A stretch of 64,000 nucleotides of DNA from Catellatospora sp. TT07R-123. GTDB taxonomy: Bacteria; Actinomycetota; Actinomycetes; Mycobacteriales; Micromonosporaceae. The notes beneath the pieces are model-generated. The model saw only the letters and a list, made by a program, of their open reading frames with translations, was not told where the DNA came from and searched no databases. The translations under genes and the position numbers were made by a program. Shown here piece by piece: positions 1-9,208 of this stretch. Every line of letters starts with the position of its first letter. The stretch's first letter is position 1. The DNA lies in assembly GCF_018327705.1 (NCBI RefSeq), contig NZ_BNEM01000001.1, positions 2,232,001 through 2,296,000 on the forward strand. The letters are read 5' to 3'.

Positions 1-78
1 CCGTTCCCGCAGCAGGTCACTGCGGCCACCATCGACGCACGCCAGCGCCGCCTTGAGGGGACCAGGTAGCCTCGCCGG

Positions 79-1386
79 GTGCCCCTCCCCTCCCACCTGC
101 TGATTTCCCTCGACAGCGTCCGGCGCTGGCTCAGGTCCGACTGGTGGACGCCGCTGCGCGCCGACACGGCGCTGGCGGCGGGGCTGTTCGTCGGCCAGGT
201 GCTGCTCATGCGGGCCGAGCCGTCCTGGAGCGGGCACACCGGCGGCTGGCTGACGGTGTGGACCGCGGTGACGCTGCTGCCGGTGGTGCTGCGGCGCCGG
301 TGGCTGTGGGGTGCGGTCGGGTTCCTGCTGCTGACGCAGGTGGCGGGCTGGTTCAACCCGCTGGTGTGGACCGGGCAGGGCGTCACCCTGTGGGTGCTGG
401 CGTACACGCTGGCGGCGTACGAGCGCTGGTGGCGCGCGGTCGCGGGCAGCCTGCTGCTGTGGACCGCCAACGACCTCGTCTTCGTCTACGCCCACGGCGC
501 GGGCTACCTCGAGGACAAGGCCGGCGGCGAGCTGATCTCGCTGTCGGCCGGGCTGGTCGTGAACGCGGTCGCCATGGTGATCACGTTCCTGATCGGGCGC
601 ACCGTGCGGGCCCGGCGCGAGGCGTCGGCGGCACTGGCCGAGCGGGCCGCGGTCGCCGAGGCGGGACGGCAGGCCCACGCCGAGCAGGCCGTCGCCGAGG
701 AGCGCCGCCGCATCGCCCGCGAGCTGCATGACGTGGTGGCGCACCACGTCAGCGTGATCGGGGTGATGTCGACAGCCGCGCGCCGGATGCTGCACCGCGA
801 CCCGGCCGCCGCCGACGAGGCGCTGACCACGATCGAGCAGACCTCCCGCACCACGCTGCGGGAGCTGCGGCGGCTGCTGTTCGTGCTGCGGGCCGAGGGC
901 GCCGCCGAGCCGGACGAGGCGGGCCTTACCCCGCAGCCGGGGCTGGCCGGGCTGCCCCTGCTGGTGGAGCAGGTGTGCGAGGCGGGGCTGCCGACCGCGC
1001 TGCGCGCCGACGGGCTGCCCACGGACCTGGACCCGGGCGTGGGGCTGACGGCCTACCGGATCGTGCAGGAGGCGCTGACCAACGCGCTCAAGCACGCCGG
1101 GCCGTGCCGGGCCGAGGCCAGGGTGGCCGTGGACGGCTGCCGTCTCACGATCGAGGTGTTCGACACGGGCCGGGGGCCGCGTACGCGTACCCTCACCGCA
1201 GACGGGATCGCGGCGCCGGGGCACGGCCTGCTCGGCATGCGCGAGCGGGTCGCCGTGTACGGCGGCACCCTGCGCACCGGCCCCCGCCCCGGCGGCGGGT
1301 TCCGGGTGTACGCGGTGATCCCGCTGGAGCAGACCGGCCCCGCCCTGGCGGCGGCCCTCGACACGGGCGTGGAGGTGCCGCGGTGA
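79..1386 (+). CDS. NarL-family sensor histidine kinase
   Basis: A 435-residue membrane histidine kinase. The N-terminal 170 residues form about five hydrophobic segments, followed by an Ala-rich coiled coil. Then comes a HisKA_3 dimerisation region with EERRRIARELHD, where His217 is the expected phosphorylation site, and a C-terminal HATPase domain with the N-box EALTNALKHAG and the G-rich GHGLLGMRER. It should phosphorylate the response regulator encoded immediately downstream, whose GTG overlaps this stop codon. The start is GTG; a TAGCCT hexamer lies six bases upstream with no Shine-Dalgarno, which suggests a leaderless message. Because two MacB-like ABC systems follow, the pair probably controls an envelope-stress or antibiotic-export response. 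The family call is firm; the signal is unknown. Confidence 0.93.
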   Translation: MPLPSHLLISLDSVRRWLRSDWWTPLRADTALAAGLFVGQVLLMRAEPSWSGHTGGWLTVWTAVTLLPVVLRRRWLWGAVGFLLLTQVAGWFNPLVWTGQGVTLWVLAYTLAAYERWWRAVAGSLLLWTANDLVFVYAHGAGYLEDKAGGELISLSAGLVVNAVAMVITFLIGRTVRARREASAALAERAAVAEAGRQAHAEQAVAEERRRIARELHDVVAHHVSVIGVMSTAARRMLHRDPAAADEALTTIEQTSRTTLRELRRLLFVLRAEGAAEPDEAGLTPQPGLAGLPLLVEQVCEAGLPTALRADGLPTDLDPGVGLTAYRIVQEALTNALKHAGPCRAEARVAVDGCRLTIEVFDTGRGPRTRTLTADGIAAPGHGLLGMRERVAVYGGTLRTGPRPGGGFRVYAVIPLEQTGPALAAALDTGVEVPR

Positions 1387-2057
1387 AGCCCATCCGGGTG
1401 CTGCTCGCCGACGACCAGCCGCTGCTGCGCAGCGGGTTCCGGATGGTGCTGGGCGCCGAGAGCGACCTCGACATCGTCGGCGAGGCCGCCGACGGCGCCG
1501 AGGCCGTCGAGCTGGCCCGGCGGCTGCTGCCGGACGTGGTGCTGATGGACGTGCGGATGCCGCGCCGCGACGGGGTGGCCGCCACCCGCGACATCGTGGC
1601 GGCCAAGCTGCCGGTCCGGGTGCTGATCCTGACCACGTTCGACCTCGACGACTACGTGGTGGGCGCGCTGCGGGCCGGGGCCAGCGGGTTCCTGGCCAAG
1701 GACGTGCCCGCCGAGGAGCTGGTCGCGGCGATCCGGACGGTGGCGGCGGGCGAGGCGGTGGTCGCGCCGCGCATCCTGCGGCGGCTGCTGGACCGGTTCG
1801 CCGACCTGCTGCCCGACCCGGACGTGACCGTGCCGGACGCGCTGGCGCCGCTGACCGAGCGCGAGCGCGAGGTGCTGGTGCAGGTGGCCCGGGGACTGTC
1901 CAACGCCGAGATCGCCAAGGTGCTGACGGTCAGCGAGACCACGGTGAAGACGCACGTCGGGCACCTGCTGACCAAGCTGGGGCTGCGCGACCGGGTGCAG
2001 GCGGTGGTGCTGGCGTACGAGACGGGACTGGTGCGCCCCGGGTCGGGCCGGCCGTAG
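1383..2057 (+). CDS. NarL/LuxR-type response regulator
   Basis: A 224-residue response regulator. The receiver domain spans about residues 1-120, with the acidic pair D10-D11, phospho-acceptor D56 in LLPDVVLMDVRMP, and a conserved Lys in FLAKDVP. A LuxR-type helix-turn-helix occupies about 150-215 (LTEREREVLVQVARGL and TVSETTVKTHVGHLL). The GTG start overlaps the kinase stop by four bases (GTGA), implying translational coupling. It should bind DNA as a phosphorylated dimer. The likely target is the ABC transporter operon that starts 100 bases downstream, as is common for such pairs, but no operator was proven here. Confidence 0.93.
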   Translation: MKPIRVLLADDQPLLRSGFRMVLGAESDLDIVGEAADGAEAVELARRLLPDVVLMDVRMPRRDGVAATRDIVAAKLPVRVLILTTFDLDDYVVGALRAGASGFLAKDVPAEELVAAIRTVAAGEAVVAPRILRRLLDRFADLLPDPDVTVPDALAPLTEREREVLVQVARGLSNAEIAKVLTVSETTVKTHVGHLLTKLGLRDRVQAVVLAYETGLVRPGSGRP

Positions 2058-2156
2058 CGGGAGGAGGCCGGCTCGTCCTTCAGGAGGAGACGGCCCCGGG
2101 CAAGACCGTGCTGGAGTCGGAGGGCGGACCGGGGCGGCGCTGACAGCCTGTGGGGC

Positions 2157-2936
2157 ATGACTTCACCCCTGACCGACCGGACCGCGGGCGCCGCCGCCGC
2201 CGCGGTCGACCTGTGGAAGGTGTACGGCTCCGGCGAGGCGCAGGTGCTCGCCCTGCGCGGCGTGAGCTGCGCGCTGGAGCGCGGCCGCTTCACCGCGATC
2301 ATGGGCCCGTCCGGCTCCGGCAAGTCCACCCTGATGCACTGCCTGGCCGGGCTCGACAGCGTCACCCGCGGGCAGGTGTCGATCGGCGAGACCGTGGTGA
2401 CCGGCCTGTCCGACAAGGGCCTGACGAAGCTGCGCCGTGACAAGGTCGGCTTCATCTTCCAGCAGTTCAACCTGCTGCCGACGCTGACGGCGGAGGAGAA
2501 CATCCTGCTGCCGCTGGCCATCGCGGGCCGCAAACCCGACCCGGCCTGGTACGACACCGTCATCGACACCGTCGGCCTGCGCGACCGCCTCAAGCACCGG
2601 CCCAGCCAGCTCTCCGGCGGCCAGCAGCAGCGCGTCGCCTGCGCCCGCGCCCTGGTCGGCCGCCCCGAGGTCGTCTTCGCCGACGAGCCGACGGGCAACC
2701 TGGACAGCCGCTCCGGTGCCGAGGTGCTCGCCTTCCTGCGCCGCAGCGTCACCGAATACGGCCAGACCATCGTGATGGTCACCCACGACGCCAACGCCGC
2801 CTCGTACGCCGACCGCGTGGTCTTCCTGGCCGACGGGCAGATCGTCGACGAGCTCGTCTCGCCCACCGCCGACGCGGTGCTGGACCGGATCAAGCGGCTG
2901 GACACCGCCGCCGCGACCGCCGGAGCCACCGAATGA
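2157..2936 (+). CDS. MacB/LolD-like ABC transporter ATP-binding protein
   Basis: A 259-residue ABC ATPase with all motifs intact: Walker A GPSGSGKS at residues 50-57, Q-loop in [10 protein letters not shown], signature [15 protein letters not shown], Walker [14 protein letters not shown], and the switch His in VMVTHD. Sequence and size place it with the LolD/MacB group that powers FtsX-like permeases for lipoprotein or drug export and envelope stress. Its stop overlaps the permease ATG by four bases (ATGA), so the two form one translational unit. It is nearly identical to the broken ATPase at 5783-6558 but has an intact reading frame, so it could in principle serve both permeases. Confidence 0.93.
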   Translation: MTSPLTDRTAGAAAAAVDLWKVYGSGEAQVLALRGVSCALERGRFTAIMGPSGSGKSTLMHCLAGLDSVTRGQVSIGETVVTGLSDKGLTKLRRDKVGFIFQQFNLLPTLTAEENILLPLAIAGRKPDPAWYDTVIDTVGLRDRLKHRPSQLSGGQQQRVACARALVGRPEVVFADEPTGNLDSRSGAEVLAFLRRSVTEYGQTIVMVTHDANAASYADRVVFLADGQIVDELVSPTADAVLDRIKRLDTAAATAGATE

Positions 2937-5476
2937 TCAAGGCAAGCCTGCGCGGGCTGCTACAGCGCAAGCTGCGCCTGTCGCTCGCCGTCTTCGCGAT
3001 CGTGCTGTCGGTCGGCTTCCTGTCGGCGATCCTGGTGCTGTCGGGCACCCTGAACGCGCAGTTCACGACCCTGTTCAGCACGATCAACCAGAACGTCGCG
3101 GTGCAGGTGCAGGCCGAGGAGCCCGGCGCGAGAGCACCCCGGCTGACCGCGGAACAGGTACGGGACCTGGCCGCCACCGAGGGTGTCAGCGCGTCCTCGC
3201 CCGAGGTCAGCGCCGAGGGCGTGGTGCCGTACCGGGCCACCGACGACGTCCCGGTCAGCACCGACGTGGCGCTGGGCTTCGGCGTCGACGGCCGGGACGA
3301 CCCGCTCGGGCTGGTGGCGCTGCGCGAGGGCGCCTGGCCGACCGGCGCCGACGAGGTCGCCGTGAGCGCCCGCACCGCCGAGCAGGCGAAGGTGAAGCTC
3401 GGTGACCGGCTCAAGGTGTACCTGCCGGTGCTCAACGAGCCGCGCACCTTCCGCGTGGTCGGCGTCGTCGGGTTCGCCGGGGGCCGCGACTCGCTGGCGG
3501 GCGAGACGATGGTGCTGTTCCAGGAGGCGTTCGCGCAGCAGACGTTCTACGGGCAGACCGGGGTGTACGCGGGCGTCTCGTTCGCGGCCGCCGACGGGGT
3601 CAGCCAGACGCAGCTGCGCGACCGGATCAGGGCGAAACTGCCGGCCGGGTTCACCGCCAAGACCGCCGACGAGGCCAACGACGAGCAGGCTAAGGCGGTC
3701 AGCACCCAGTTCGACTTCTTCACGTACATCCTGATCGGCTTCGCGGTGCTCGCGGGGCTGGTCGGGGTCTTCCTGATCTACAACACCTTCAACATCATCG
3801 TGGCGCAGCGCACCCGCGAGCTGGCGCTGCTGCGCGCGATGGGCGCCGGCTGGGGCCAGGTCGCCGCGTCGGTGCTGCTGGAGGCGCTGGTGGTCAGCGC
3901 GGTCGGGGCCACGCTGGGCCTGGCCGCGGGCATCGGGCTGGGCTACTGGGGTGAGGCCGCGCTGGCCGCGCAGATCGAGATGGACCCGGTGCCGGTGGTC
4001 ATCTCGCCGCTGACGGTGCTGCTGGCGTACGCGCTGGGCATCGTCGTGACGATGGTGGCCGCGTTCATCCCCGCGATCAGGGCGTCGTCGGTGCCGCCGG
4101 TGGCCGCGATGCGCGACGTGGTCCGGCCCGACCGGTCGCTGCTGGCGCTGTCGCTCACCGGTGCGGCGTTCGCGCTGCCCGGGGCGGCGCTGGTGCTGCT
4201 GGGCGCACTCGCCGACCTGGGCGGCGCCGGGTTCCTGGTGCTGCTGGGCGGGGCGGTGCTGCTCCTGCTCGGCGCGCTGCTGCTGGCCCCGCTGCTGGCC
4301 CGCCCGGTGATCCGGGCCCTGGGCGCGGTGCTGGGCCGGGGCCAGGCGGGGCGGCTCGGCGTACGCAACGCGCTGCGCAACCCGCGACGCACCGCCGTCA
4401 CCGCCGTCGCGCTGACCGTCGGCGTGATGATGGTCGGCACCGCCGCGACCGTGATCGAGTCGTTCAAGAGCAGCCTGACCGACGCCCTCGGCGAGAGCGT
4501 CGGCGTGGAGGTGCTGATCCAGGCGCAGCTCAACGCCGCCCCGGACGGCACCCAGGGCTTCGACCCGAAGGCGCTGGACCGCGTACGCGCGATCCCGGGC
4601 GTCAAGGAGGCCTCGGCGTGGCACTTCGACGCCGTGGACGTCACCGTCGCCGGGCAGCCGCAGTTCGTCTTCGCCACCGACGTCGGCCAGGCGACCCAGA
4701 TGTTCTCGATGAAGACCGTCTCCGGCAGCCTGCGCACCCTCGGCGCGCAGGAGCTGGTGCTGGACGAGAACACGGCCAAGGCGCTGGGACTGTCCGCGGG
4801 CGGGCAGACGATGGTACGGCTCGGGCCGGTGGAGCGGCAGTACACGGTCGTGGCCGTGTACGAGACCACCCCGGTGATCCAGGGCATCCTGATCGGCGAA
4901 CCCGCGGTGGCCGACTTCGGCGGCCCGCTGGCGTTCCAGGGCCTGGTCTCGCTGAACGAGGGCGTGGACGCCGGGCCCGTGGTGACCCGGATCGAGCAGA
5001 TCATGAAGGACTACCCGGGCGTGCGCGTCGGCGACCGCCAGTCCTACATCGAGCAGTCCACCTCCCAGCTGGACGGCCTGCTGGCCGGCATCCAGATCCT
5101 GCTGTTCGTGTCGCTGCTCATCGCGGTGCTGGGCATCCTCAACACGCTGATGCTCAGCGTCACCGAGCGCACCCGTGAGATCGGCCTGGTCCGCGCGATC
5201 GGGCTGAGCCGCGGCGGGGTGGTCGCGATGGTCAACGTCGAGTCGATCCTGATGGCCGTCTTCGGGGTCGCCCTGGGTCTGGCCCTCGGGGTCGGCATCG
5301 GGGCGGCCCTGACCCAGGCGCTGATCCGGATCAAGTTCGCCACGGCGATCACGATCCCGTGGACCCAGCTGGTCGCGTACCTGGTCGTCGCGGTGCTGGC
5401 GGGCATGCTCGCCGCGATCCTGCCCGCGCGGCGGGCGGCGCGGCTGAACGTGCTGGACGCGATCGCGTACGAGTAG
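2933..5476 (+). CDS. FtsX-like ABC transporter permease
   Basis: An 847-residue permease with the actinobacterial double-FtsX layout: one N-terminal helix, a large extracytoplasmic MacB-like domain (about 45-250), three helices, a fourth-helix hydrophobic stretch near residues 400-465, a second extracytoplasmic domain (about 500-710), and a final three-helix FtsX bundle. Each bundle carries the typical coupling motif before a helix (RTRELALLRAMGA and RTREIGLVRAIGL). It partners with the ATPase encoded just upstream. Such transporters usually move lipid-linked or peptide substrates across or out of the membrane, but the substrate cannot be predicted. It is diverged from the second permease at 6562 although both are 847 residues long. 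Confidence 0.9.
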   Translation: MIKASLRGLLQRKLRLSLAVFAIVLSVGFLSAILVLSGTLNAQFTTLFSTINQNVAVQVQAEEPGARAPRLTAEQVRDLAATEGVSASSPEVSAEGVVPYRATDDVPVSTDVALGFGVDGRDDPLGLVALREGAWPTGADEVAVSARTAEQAKVKLGDRLKVYLPVLNEPRTFRVVGVVGFAGGRDSLAGETMVLFQEAFAQQTFYGQTGVYAGVSFAAADGVSQTQLRDRIRAKLPAGFTAKTADEANDEQAKAVSTQFDFFTYILIGFAVLAGLVGVFLIYNTFNIIVAQRTRELALLRAMGAGWGQVAASVLLEALVVSAVGATLGLAAGIGLGYWGEAALAAQIEMDPVPVVISPLTVLLAYALGIVVTMVAAFIPAIRASSVPPVAAMRDVVRPDRSLLALSLTGAAFALPGAALVLLGALADLGGAGFLVLLGGAVLLLLGALLLAPLLARPVIRALGAVLGRGQAGRLGVRNALRNPRRTAVTAVALTVGVMMVGTAATVIESFKSSLTDALGESVGVEVLIQAQLNAAPDGTQGFDPKALDRVRAIPGVKEASAWHFDAVDVTVAGQPQFVFATDVGQATQMFSMKTVSGSLRTLGAQELVLDENTAKALGLSAGGQTMVRLGPVERQYTVVAVYETTPVIQGILIGEPAVADFGGPLAFQGLVSLNEGVDAGPVVTRIEQIMKDYPGVRVGDRQSYIEQSTSQLDGLLAGIQILLFVSLLIAVLGILNTLMLSVTERTREIGLVRAIGLSRGGVVAMVNVESILMAVFGVALGLALGVGIGAALTQALIRIKFATAITIPWTQLVAYLVVAVLAGMLAAILPARRAARLNVLDAIAYE

Positions 5477-5782
5477 GAGTCGCGCGTCGCCTGCGCGGCT
5501 CGCAGGCAAGGAAGGGCACCTTCTCGTCGCATTCCGATGTAGAAGGTGCCCTTTCCGACGTCCGGGGCGGGCACTGGGCGGGCGGAGCGGGAGGCGGTGG
5601 GTCGGGGTTGGCCCTGAGGGGCGGGTGGGGGTACTCCCGGGGCGGACGACCCGGGCACGGTCACCCTGCGGGCCGAGGTCCGGGCCGCGCGGCGCCATGA
5701 CGATGGGTACACCGGCCGGCCGGGTGCTCCCGCCTTAAGCACCTCGCCGGCCGGTCCATGTCATCCGGCCGAGGGACCAATC
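5477..5782. other. intergenic region between the two ABC modules
   Basis: About 306 bases without a convincing gene. It holds the hairpin at 5510-5556 close to the first permease stop, then a G-rich stretch with no recognisable reading frame. A promoter for the second module is expected here, but no hexamer pair stands out clearly. Confidence 0.6.
5510..5556. terminator. stem-loop, AAGGGCACCTTCT family
   Basis: Inverted repeat with arms at 5510-5524 and 5541-5556 (GGAAGGGCACCTTCT pairing with AGAAGGTGCCCTTTCC, one bulged T) and a 16-base loop. It lies 34 bases after the first permease stop and probably ends that transcript. Hairpins with the same core lie at 57208-57253 and, more diverged, at 17679-17720. 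Confidence 0.65.
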
Positions 5783-6558
5783 ATGACCACAGCAGCCCCG
5801 CCCCTGTCGCGTCCGCGCGCCGAGACCGCCGCGGCCCGCGCGACCGGAGTCTGGAAGGAGTACGGCTCCGGCGAGGCGCAGGTGACCGCCCTGCGCGGCG
5901 TCGACATCGCGCTCGACCGCGGCCGCTTCACCGCGATCATGGGCCCGTCCGGCTCCGGCAAGTCCACGCTCATGCACTGCCTGGCCGGACTGGACAGCGT
6001 CACCCGCGGCCAGATCCACGTCGGCGAGACCCAGGTCACCGGCCTGTCCGACAAGGGCCTGACGAAGCTGCGCCGCGACAAGGTCGGCTTCATCTTCCAG
6101 CAGTTCAACCTGCTGCCCACCCTCAGCGCGGAGGAGAACATCCTGCTGCCGCTGGCCATCGCGGGCCGCAAACCCGACCCGGCCTGGTACGACACCGTCA
6201 TCGACACCGTCGGCCTGCGCGACCGCCTCAAGCACGCCCCAGCCAGCTCTCCGGCGGCCAGCAACAGCGCGTCGCCTGCGCCCGCGCCCTCGTCGGCCGC
6301 CCCGAGGTCGTCTTCGCCGACGAACCCACCGGCAACCTCGACAGCCGCTCCGGCGCCGAGGTCCTCGGCTTCCTGCGCCGCAGCGTCACCGAGTACGGCC
6401 AGACCATCATCATGGTCACCCACGACGCCAACGCCGCCTCGTACGCCGACCGGGTCGTGTTCCTCGCCGACGGCGCGATCGTGCACGAGCTGGCCTCGCC
6501 CAGCGCCGACGCCGTGCTGGACACGATGAAGAACCTCGACCGCGGGGACGGTCGGTAA
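5783..6558 (+). pseudogene. MacB-like ABC ATPase with a one-base frameshift
   Basis: The second copy of the ABC ATPase. Frame 1 reads normally from ATG 5783 through Walker A GPSGSGKS and the Q-loop to DRLKH near 6236. The signature LSGGQQQRV, Walker [12 protein letters not shown] and switch His (VTHD) continue in the frame one base back, ending at TAA 6556-6558. Compared with the intact paralogue (CACCGGCCCAGCCAG), this copy reads CACGCCCCAGCCAG, one base short, at a run of four C. Read as given, the product would lose its signature and Walker B motifs. It could be a sequencing error in a C run, a real inactivation, or a -1 slip site. The permease at 6562 starts three bases after the TAA and looks intact. 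Confidence 0.85.
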
Positions 6559-6561
6559 GCC

Positions 6562-9105
6562 ATGCTGCGCGCCTCACTCAAGAGCCTGTTCTCCCGCAAG
6601 CTCCGGCTGACCCTGTCGGTGCTCGCGGTGGTCCTGGGCGTGATGTTCGTGTCCGGCTCGTTCGTGCTCACCGACGCGCTGGGCCGCTCCTTCGACAACA
6701 TGTTCTCCTCGTCGATGGCCTCGACCGACGTGCTGGTCACCGCCAAGCCCGCCATCGACGTGTCGGAGCTGGCGGGTGAGTCCGTGCCCGGCCTGCTCAC
6801 CACCGCCGACCGCGACAAGGTCGCCGGGGTGGCGGGCGCGGCCCAGGTCATCGGCGACGTGCAGGCCGACGGGGCCCGGGTCGTCGGCGCCGACGGCAAG
6901 GTCGTCACCTCGTACGGGCCGCCGCGCTTCGGCGAGAACTGGACCGGCGAGACCGGCGGCCTGGAACTGCGCGAGGGCCGGGCCCCGGCCGCCGACGACG
7001 AGATCGCGGTGAACGTGCTGCTGGCCGAGCTGGGCAAGCTCAAGGTCGGCGACCGGGTCGGCGTGCTGACCACCCAGCCGAAGCAGACGTTCACGCTGGT
7101 GGGCGTCTTCGGTTACGAGGGCGGGCTGCCCAGCCGCGGACCGGTGCAGGAGGTGCGGTTCACCGAGCCGGTGGCGCAGCGGCTGATGCTGGGCACGGCC
7201 GGGGCGTACACGAGCATCAGCGTGACCGCCACGCCCGGCACCGACCCGGCCGCGCTGCGCGACGCCATCAGGGCGCGGCTCGGCGACGGGTACACGGTGC
7301 AGACCGGTGCAGAGGCCGCCGCCGCGATCGCGAGCGGCTTCAAGGAGGCGTTGTCCTTCTTCAACAAGATCCTGCTCGGCTTCGCCGGGGTGGCCCTGTT
7401 CGTCGGCAGCTTCCTGATCCTCAACACGTTCTCGATCATCGTGGCGGAGCGGACCAGGGACCTGGCCCTCCAGCGCGCCCTGGGCGCCAGCCGCCGCCAG
7501 GTCGTACGGGCGATGCTGGTCGAGTCGCTGGTGATCGGCTTCATCGCCTCGGTGGTCGGCCTGGCCGCGGGCGTCGGGGTCGGGGCGCTGCTGGCGAACC
7601 TGGCGGCGGACATGAACAACCTGGTCCTGGCCGGGATCGGCGTGCCGCTCGCGGCGGTGCTCGGCGCGTTCGGGGTCGGCATGATCGTCACCCTGATCGC
7701 CGCGCTGCTGCCCGCGGTGCGCGCCTCGCGGGTGCCGCCGATCGCGGCCCTGCAGGAGACCGCCACCCCCGACCGGCCGCTGACCAGGCTCACCGTCTCC
7801 GGGTCCGCCCTGGTCGCGGTGGGCGCGGGCCTGATCACCTGGGGAATGGCCGTCGACGGCGACGCGGTGACGTGGCTGCTGCTCGGCGGGGTGCTCAGCG
7901 CGTTCGTCGGGGTCGCGCTGCTCAGCCCGGCGCTGGCCAAGCCGACCGTGTCGCTGCTGGGCCGCCTCTTCTCGTGGTCGGTGCCGGGCCGGCTGGGCCG
8001 GCTGAACTCGGGCCGCAACCCGCGGCGTACCGCGATCACCGCGGCCGCGCTGATGGTCGGCGTCGCTCTGATCACCGGCGTGAACACGATGCTGACCTCG
8101 GCCGACAAGTCGCTGCGCGGCAACGCCGCGGAGAGCTTCCAGGCTGATCTGATCATCTCCGGCCAGGAGAGCCCCGGCGTGCTGCCCACGTTCGACGCGG
8201 CGCTGCTGCCGGGCATGCAGCAGCTGCCGGGCGTGACGTCGGTCGCCGCCGAGTACAACGACCAGGCCGTGATCAACGGCGGGCCGAGCTGGGCCACCGC
8301 CGTCACCGATCTGCCCGCGGTCGCCCGGGACCTGTCCCTGGCCACGGTCGCCGGTTCGCTGGCGCAGCCGGGTCCGGGCGAGGTCGTGATCGACGACGAG
8401 ATCGCGAAGGAGACCGGGTTGTCGGTCGGCGACACCGTCTCGGTCCGGCCGACGCGCGGCGAGCAGTCCGACTACCGCATCACCGGCGTCTACAAGCGGG
8501 TCGAGTTCTACGGCGGATACGTGTTCGGCACCGGCATCGCGGCGCAGATGCGCTCGCAGCAGCCGTCGTTCGCGTACGTCACGCTGGCCCCGGGCGCCGA
8601 CGAGCGCGCGGTCCGCGACGGCCTGGCGGCGCTGCTGGCGGACAGCCCCGAGATGCTGGTGGAGAACCAGCAGGAGTACCTGGACCGGCAGCTCGGCGAC
8701 GGCGCGCAACTGCTGCTGATGATCCAGGTGCTGCTGGGCCTGGCCATCGTCATCGCGGTGCTCGGCGTGATCAACACGCTGGCCATGTCGGTGCTGGAGC
8801 GCACCCGCGAGATCGGCCTGCTGCGGGCGATCGGCCTGAGCCGGGCCGCGACCATGCGGATGGTCACGGTCGAGGCCGTCGTGATCACGGTGTTCGGCGC
8901 GCTGCTGGGGCTGGTCGTCGGGGCGGGGCTCGGCGCGACGATGGTGCGCGGCCTGGCCGACGAGGGGCTGAAGGAACTGGCCTTCCCGTGGGGACAGATG
9001 GGGGCGTACCTGGCGCTGGGTGTGGTGGTCGGCGTGCTGGCGGCGGTCCTGCCGGCGATCAGCGCGGCGCGGATCAACGTGCTGAAGGCGATCGCCCACG
9101 ACTGA
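6562..9105 (+). CDS. FtsX-like ABC transporter permease, second module
   Basis: An 847-residue double-FtsX permease: an N-terminal helix (about 18-37), an extracytoplasmic domain to about 265, a first helix bundle with RTRDLALQRALGA, a central hydrophobic stretch (about 400-465), a second extracytoplasmic domain, and a last bundle with RTREIGLLRAIGL. It starts three bases after the reconstructed stop of the frameshifted ATPase, so the two were built as an operon. It differs widely from the permease at 2933 in the extracytoplasmic parts, which suggests a different substrate. If the local ATPase is truly broken, it may use the nearly identical ATPase at 2157. The call is firm, the substrate unknown. 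Confidence 0.9.
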   Translation: MLRASLKSLFSRKLRLTLSVLAVVLGVMFVSGSFVLTDALGRSFDNMFSSSMASTDVLVTAKPAIDVSELAGESVPGLLTTADRDKVAGVAGAAQVIGDVQADGARVVGADGKVVTSYGPPRFGENWTGETGGLELREGRAPAADDEIAVNVLLAELGKLKVGDRVGVLTTQPKQTFTLVGVFGYEGGLPSRGPVQEVRFTEPVAQRLMLGTAGAYTSISVTATPGTDPAALRDAIRARLGDGYTVQTGAEAAAAIASGFKEALSFFNKILLGFAGVALFVGSFLILNTFSIIVAERTRDLALQRALGASRRQVVRAMLVESLVIGFIASVVGLAAGVGVGALLANLAADMNNLVLAGIGVPLAAVLGAFGVGMIVTLIAALLPAVRASRVPPIAALQETATPDRPLTRLTVSGSALVAVGAGLITWGMAVDGDAVTWLLLGGVLSAFVGVALLSPALAKPTVSLLGRLFSWSVPGRLGRLNSGRNPRRTAITAAALMVGVALITGVNTMLTSADKSLRGNAAESFQADLIISGQESPGVLPTFDAALLPGMQQLPGVTSVAAEYNDQAVINGGPSWATAVTDLPAVARDLSLATVAGSLAQPGPGEVVIDDEIAKETGLSVGDTVSVRPTRGEQSDYRITGVYKRVEFYGGYVFGTGIAAQMRSQQPSFAYVTLAPGADERAVRDGLAALLADSPEMLVENQQEYLDRQLGDGAQLLLMIQVLLGLAIVIAVLGVINTLAMSVLERTREIGLLRAIGLSRAATMRMVTVEAVVITVFGALLGLVVGAGLGATMVRGLADEGLKELAFPWGQMGAYLALGVVVGVLAAVLPAISAARINVLKAIAHD

Positions 9106-9120
9106 CGGGCACCGGGATAC

Positions 9121-9165
9121 CGGCCCCGGGCTGCGGCGACACTCTCCTGCCGCCGCCCGGGGCCG
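9121..9165 (+). terminator. stem-loop after the second ABC module
   Basis: GC-rich inverted repeat with arms at 9121-9138 and 9151-9165 (CGGCCCCGGG... with ...CCCGGGGCCG, with a small bulge). It begins 15 bases after the permease stop and lacks a T-run, which is usual for actinomycete terminators. Confidence 0.6.
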
Positions 9166-9184
9166 CTCCGCAGGTTGAACGGAA

Positions 9185-9204
9185 TTGCCAAGAAGTCTTT
9201 GCAA
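9185..9204. promoter_or_regulatory. operator-like palindrome of the ArsR-type regulator
   Basis: TTGCCAAGAAGTCTTTGCAA is an imperfect palindrome (16 of 20 positions symmetric, pattern TTGC-N-AAGA-NN-TCTT-N-GCAA). It ends four bases before the proposed ATG at 9209. An inner 12-base perfect palindrome TCTTTGCAAAGA overlaps its right side. The position next to an ArsR-like gene fits autoregulation of the regulator-exporter pair. Confidence 0.65.
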
Positions 9205-9208
9205 AGAT

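Noticed and set aside
1-78. Partial gene at the left edge
   Set aside because: No reading frame with recognisable protein features; it probably holds only the upstream region of the kinase gene.
2960-5698. A 912-codon minus-strand frame opposite the first permease
   Set aside because: Arg/His/Gln-rich translation without motifs; the plus-strand permease has full family features.
5758-6558. The longer alternative reading frame as the true ATPase
   Set aside because: Its first 160 codons are not ATPase-like; only the part after about 6235 matches the family, so a frameshifted gene starting at 5783 explains the data.
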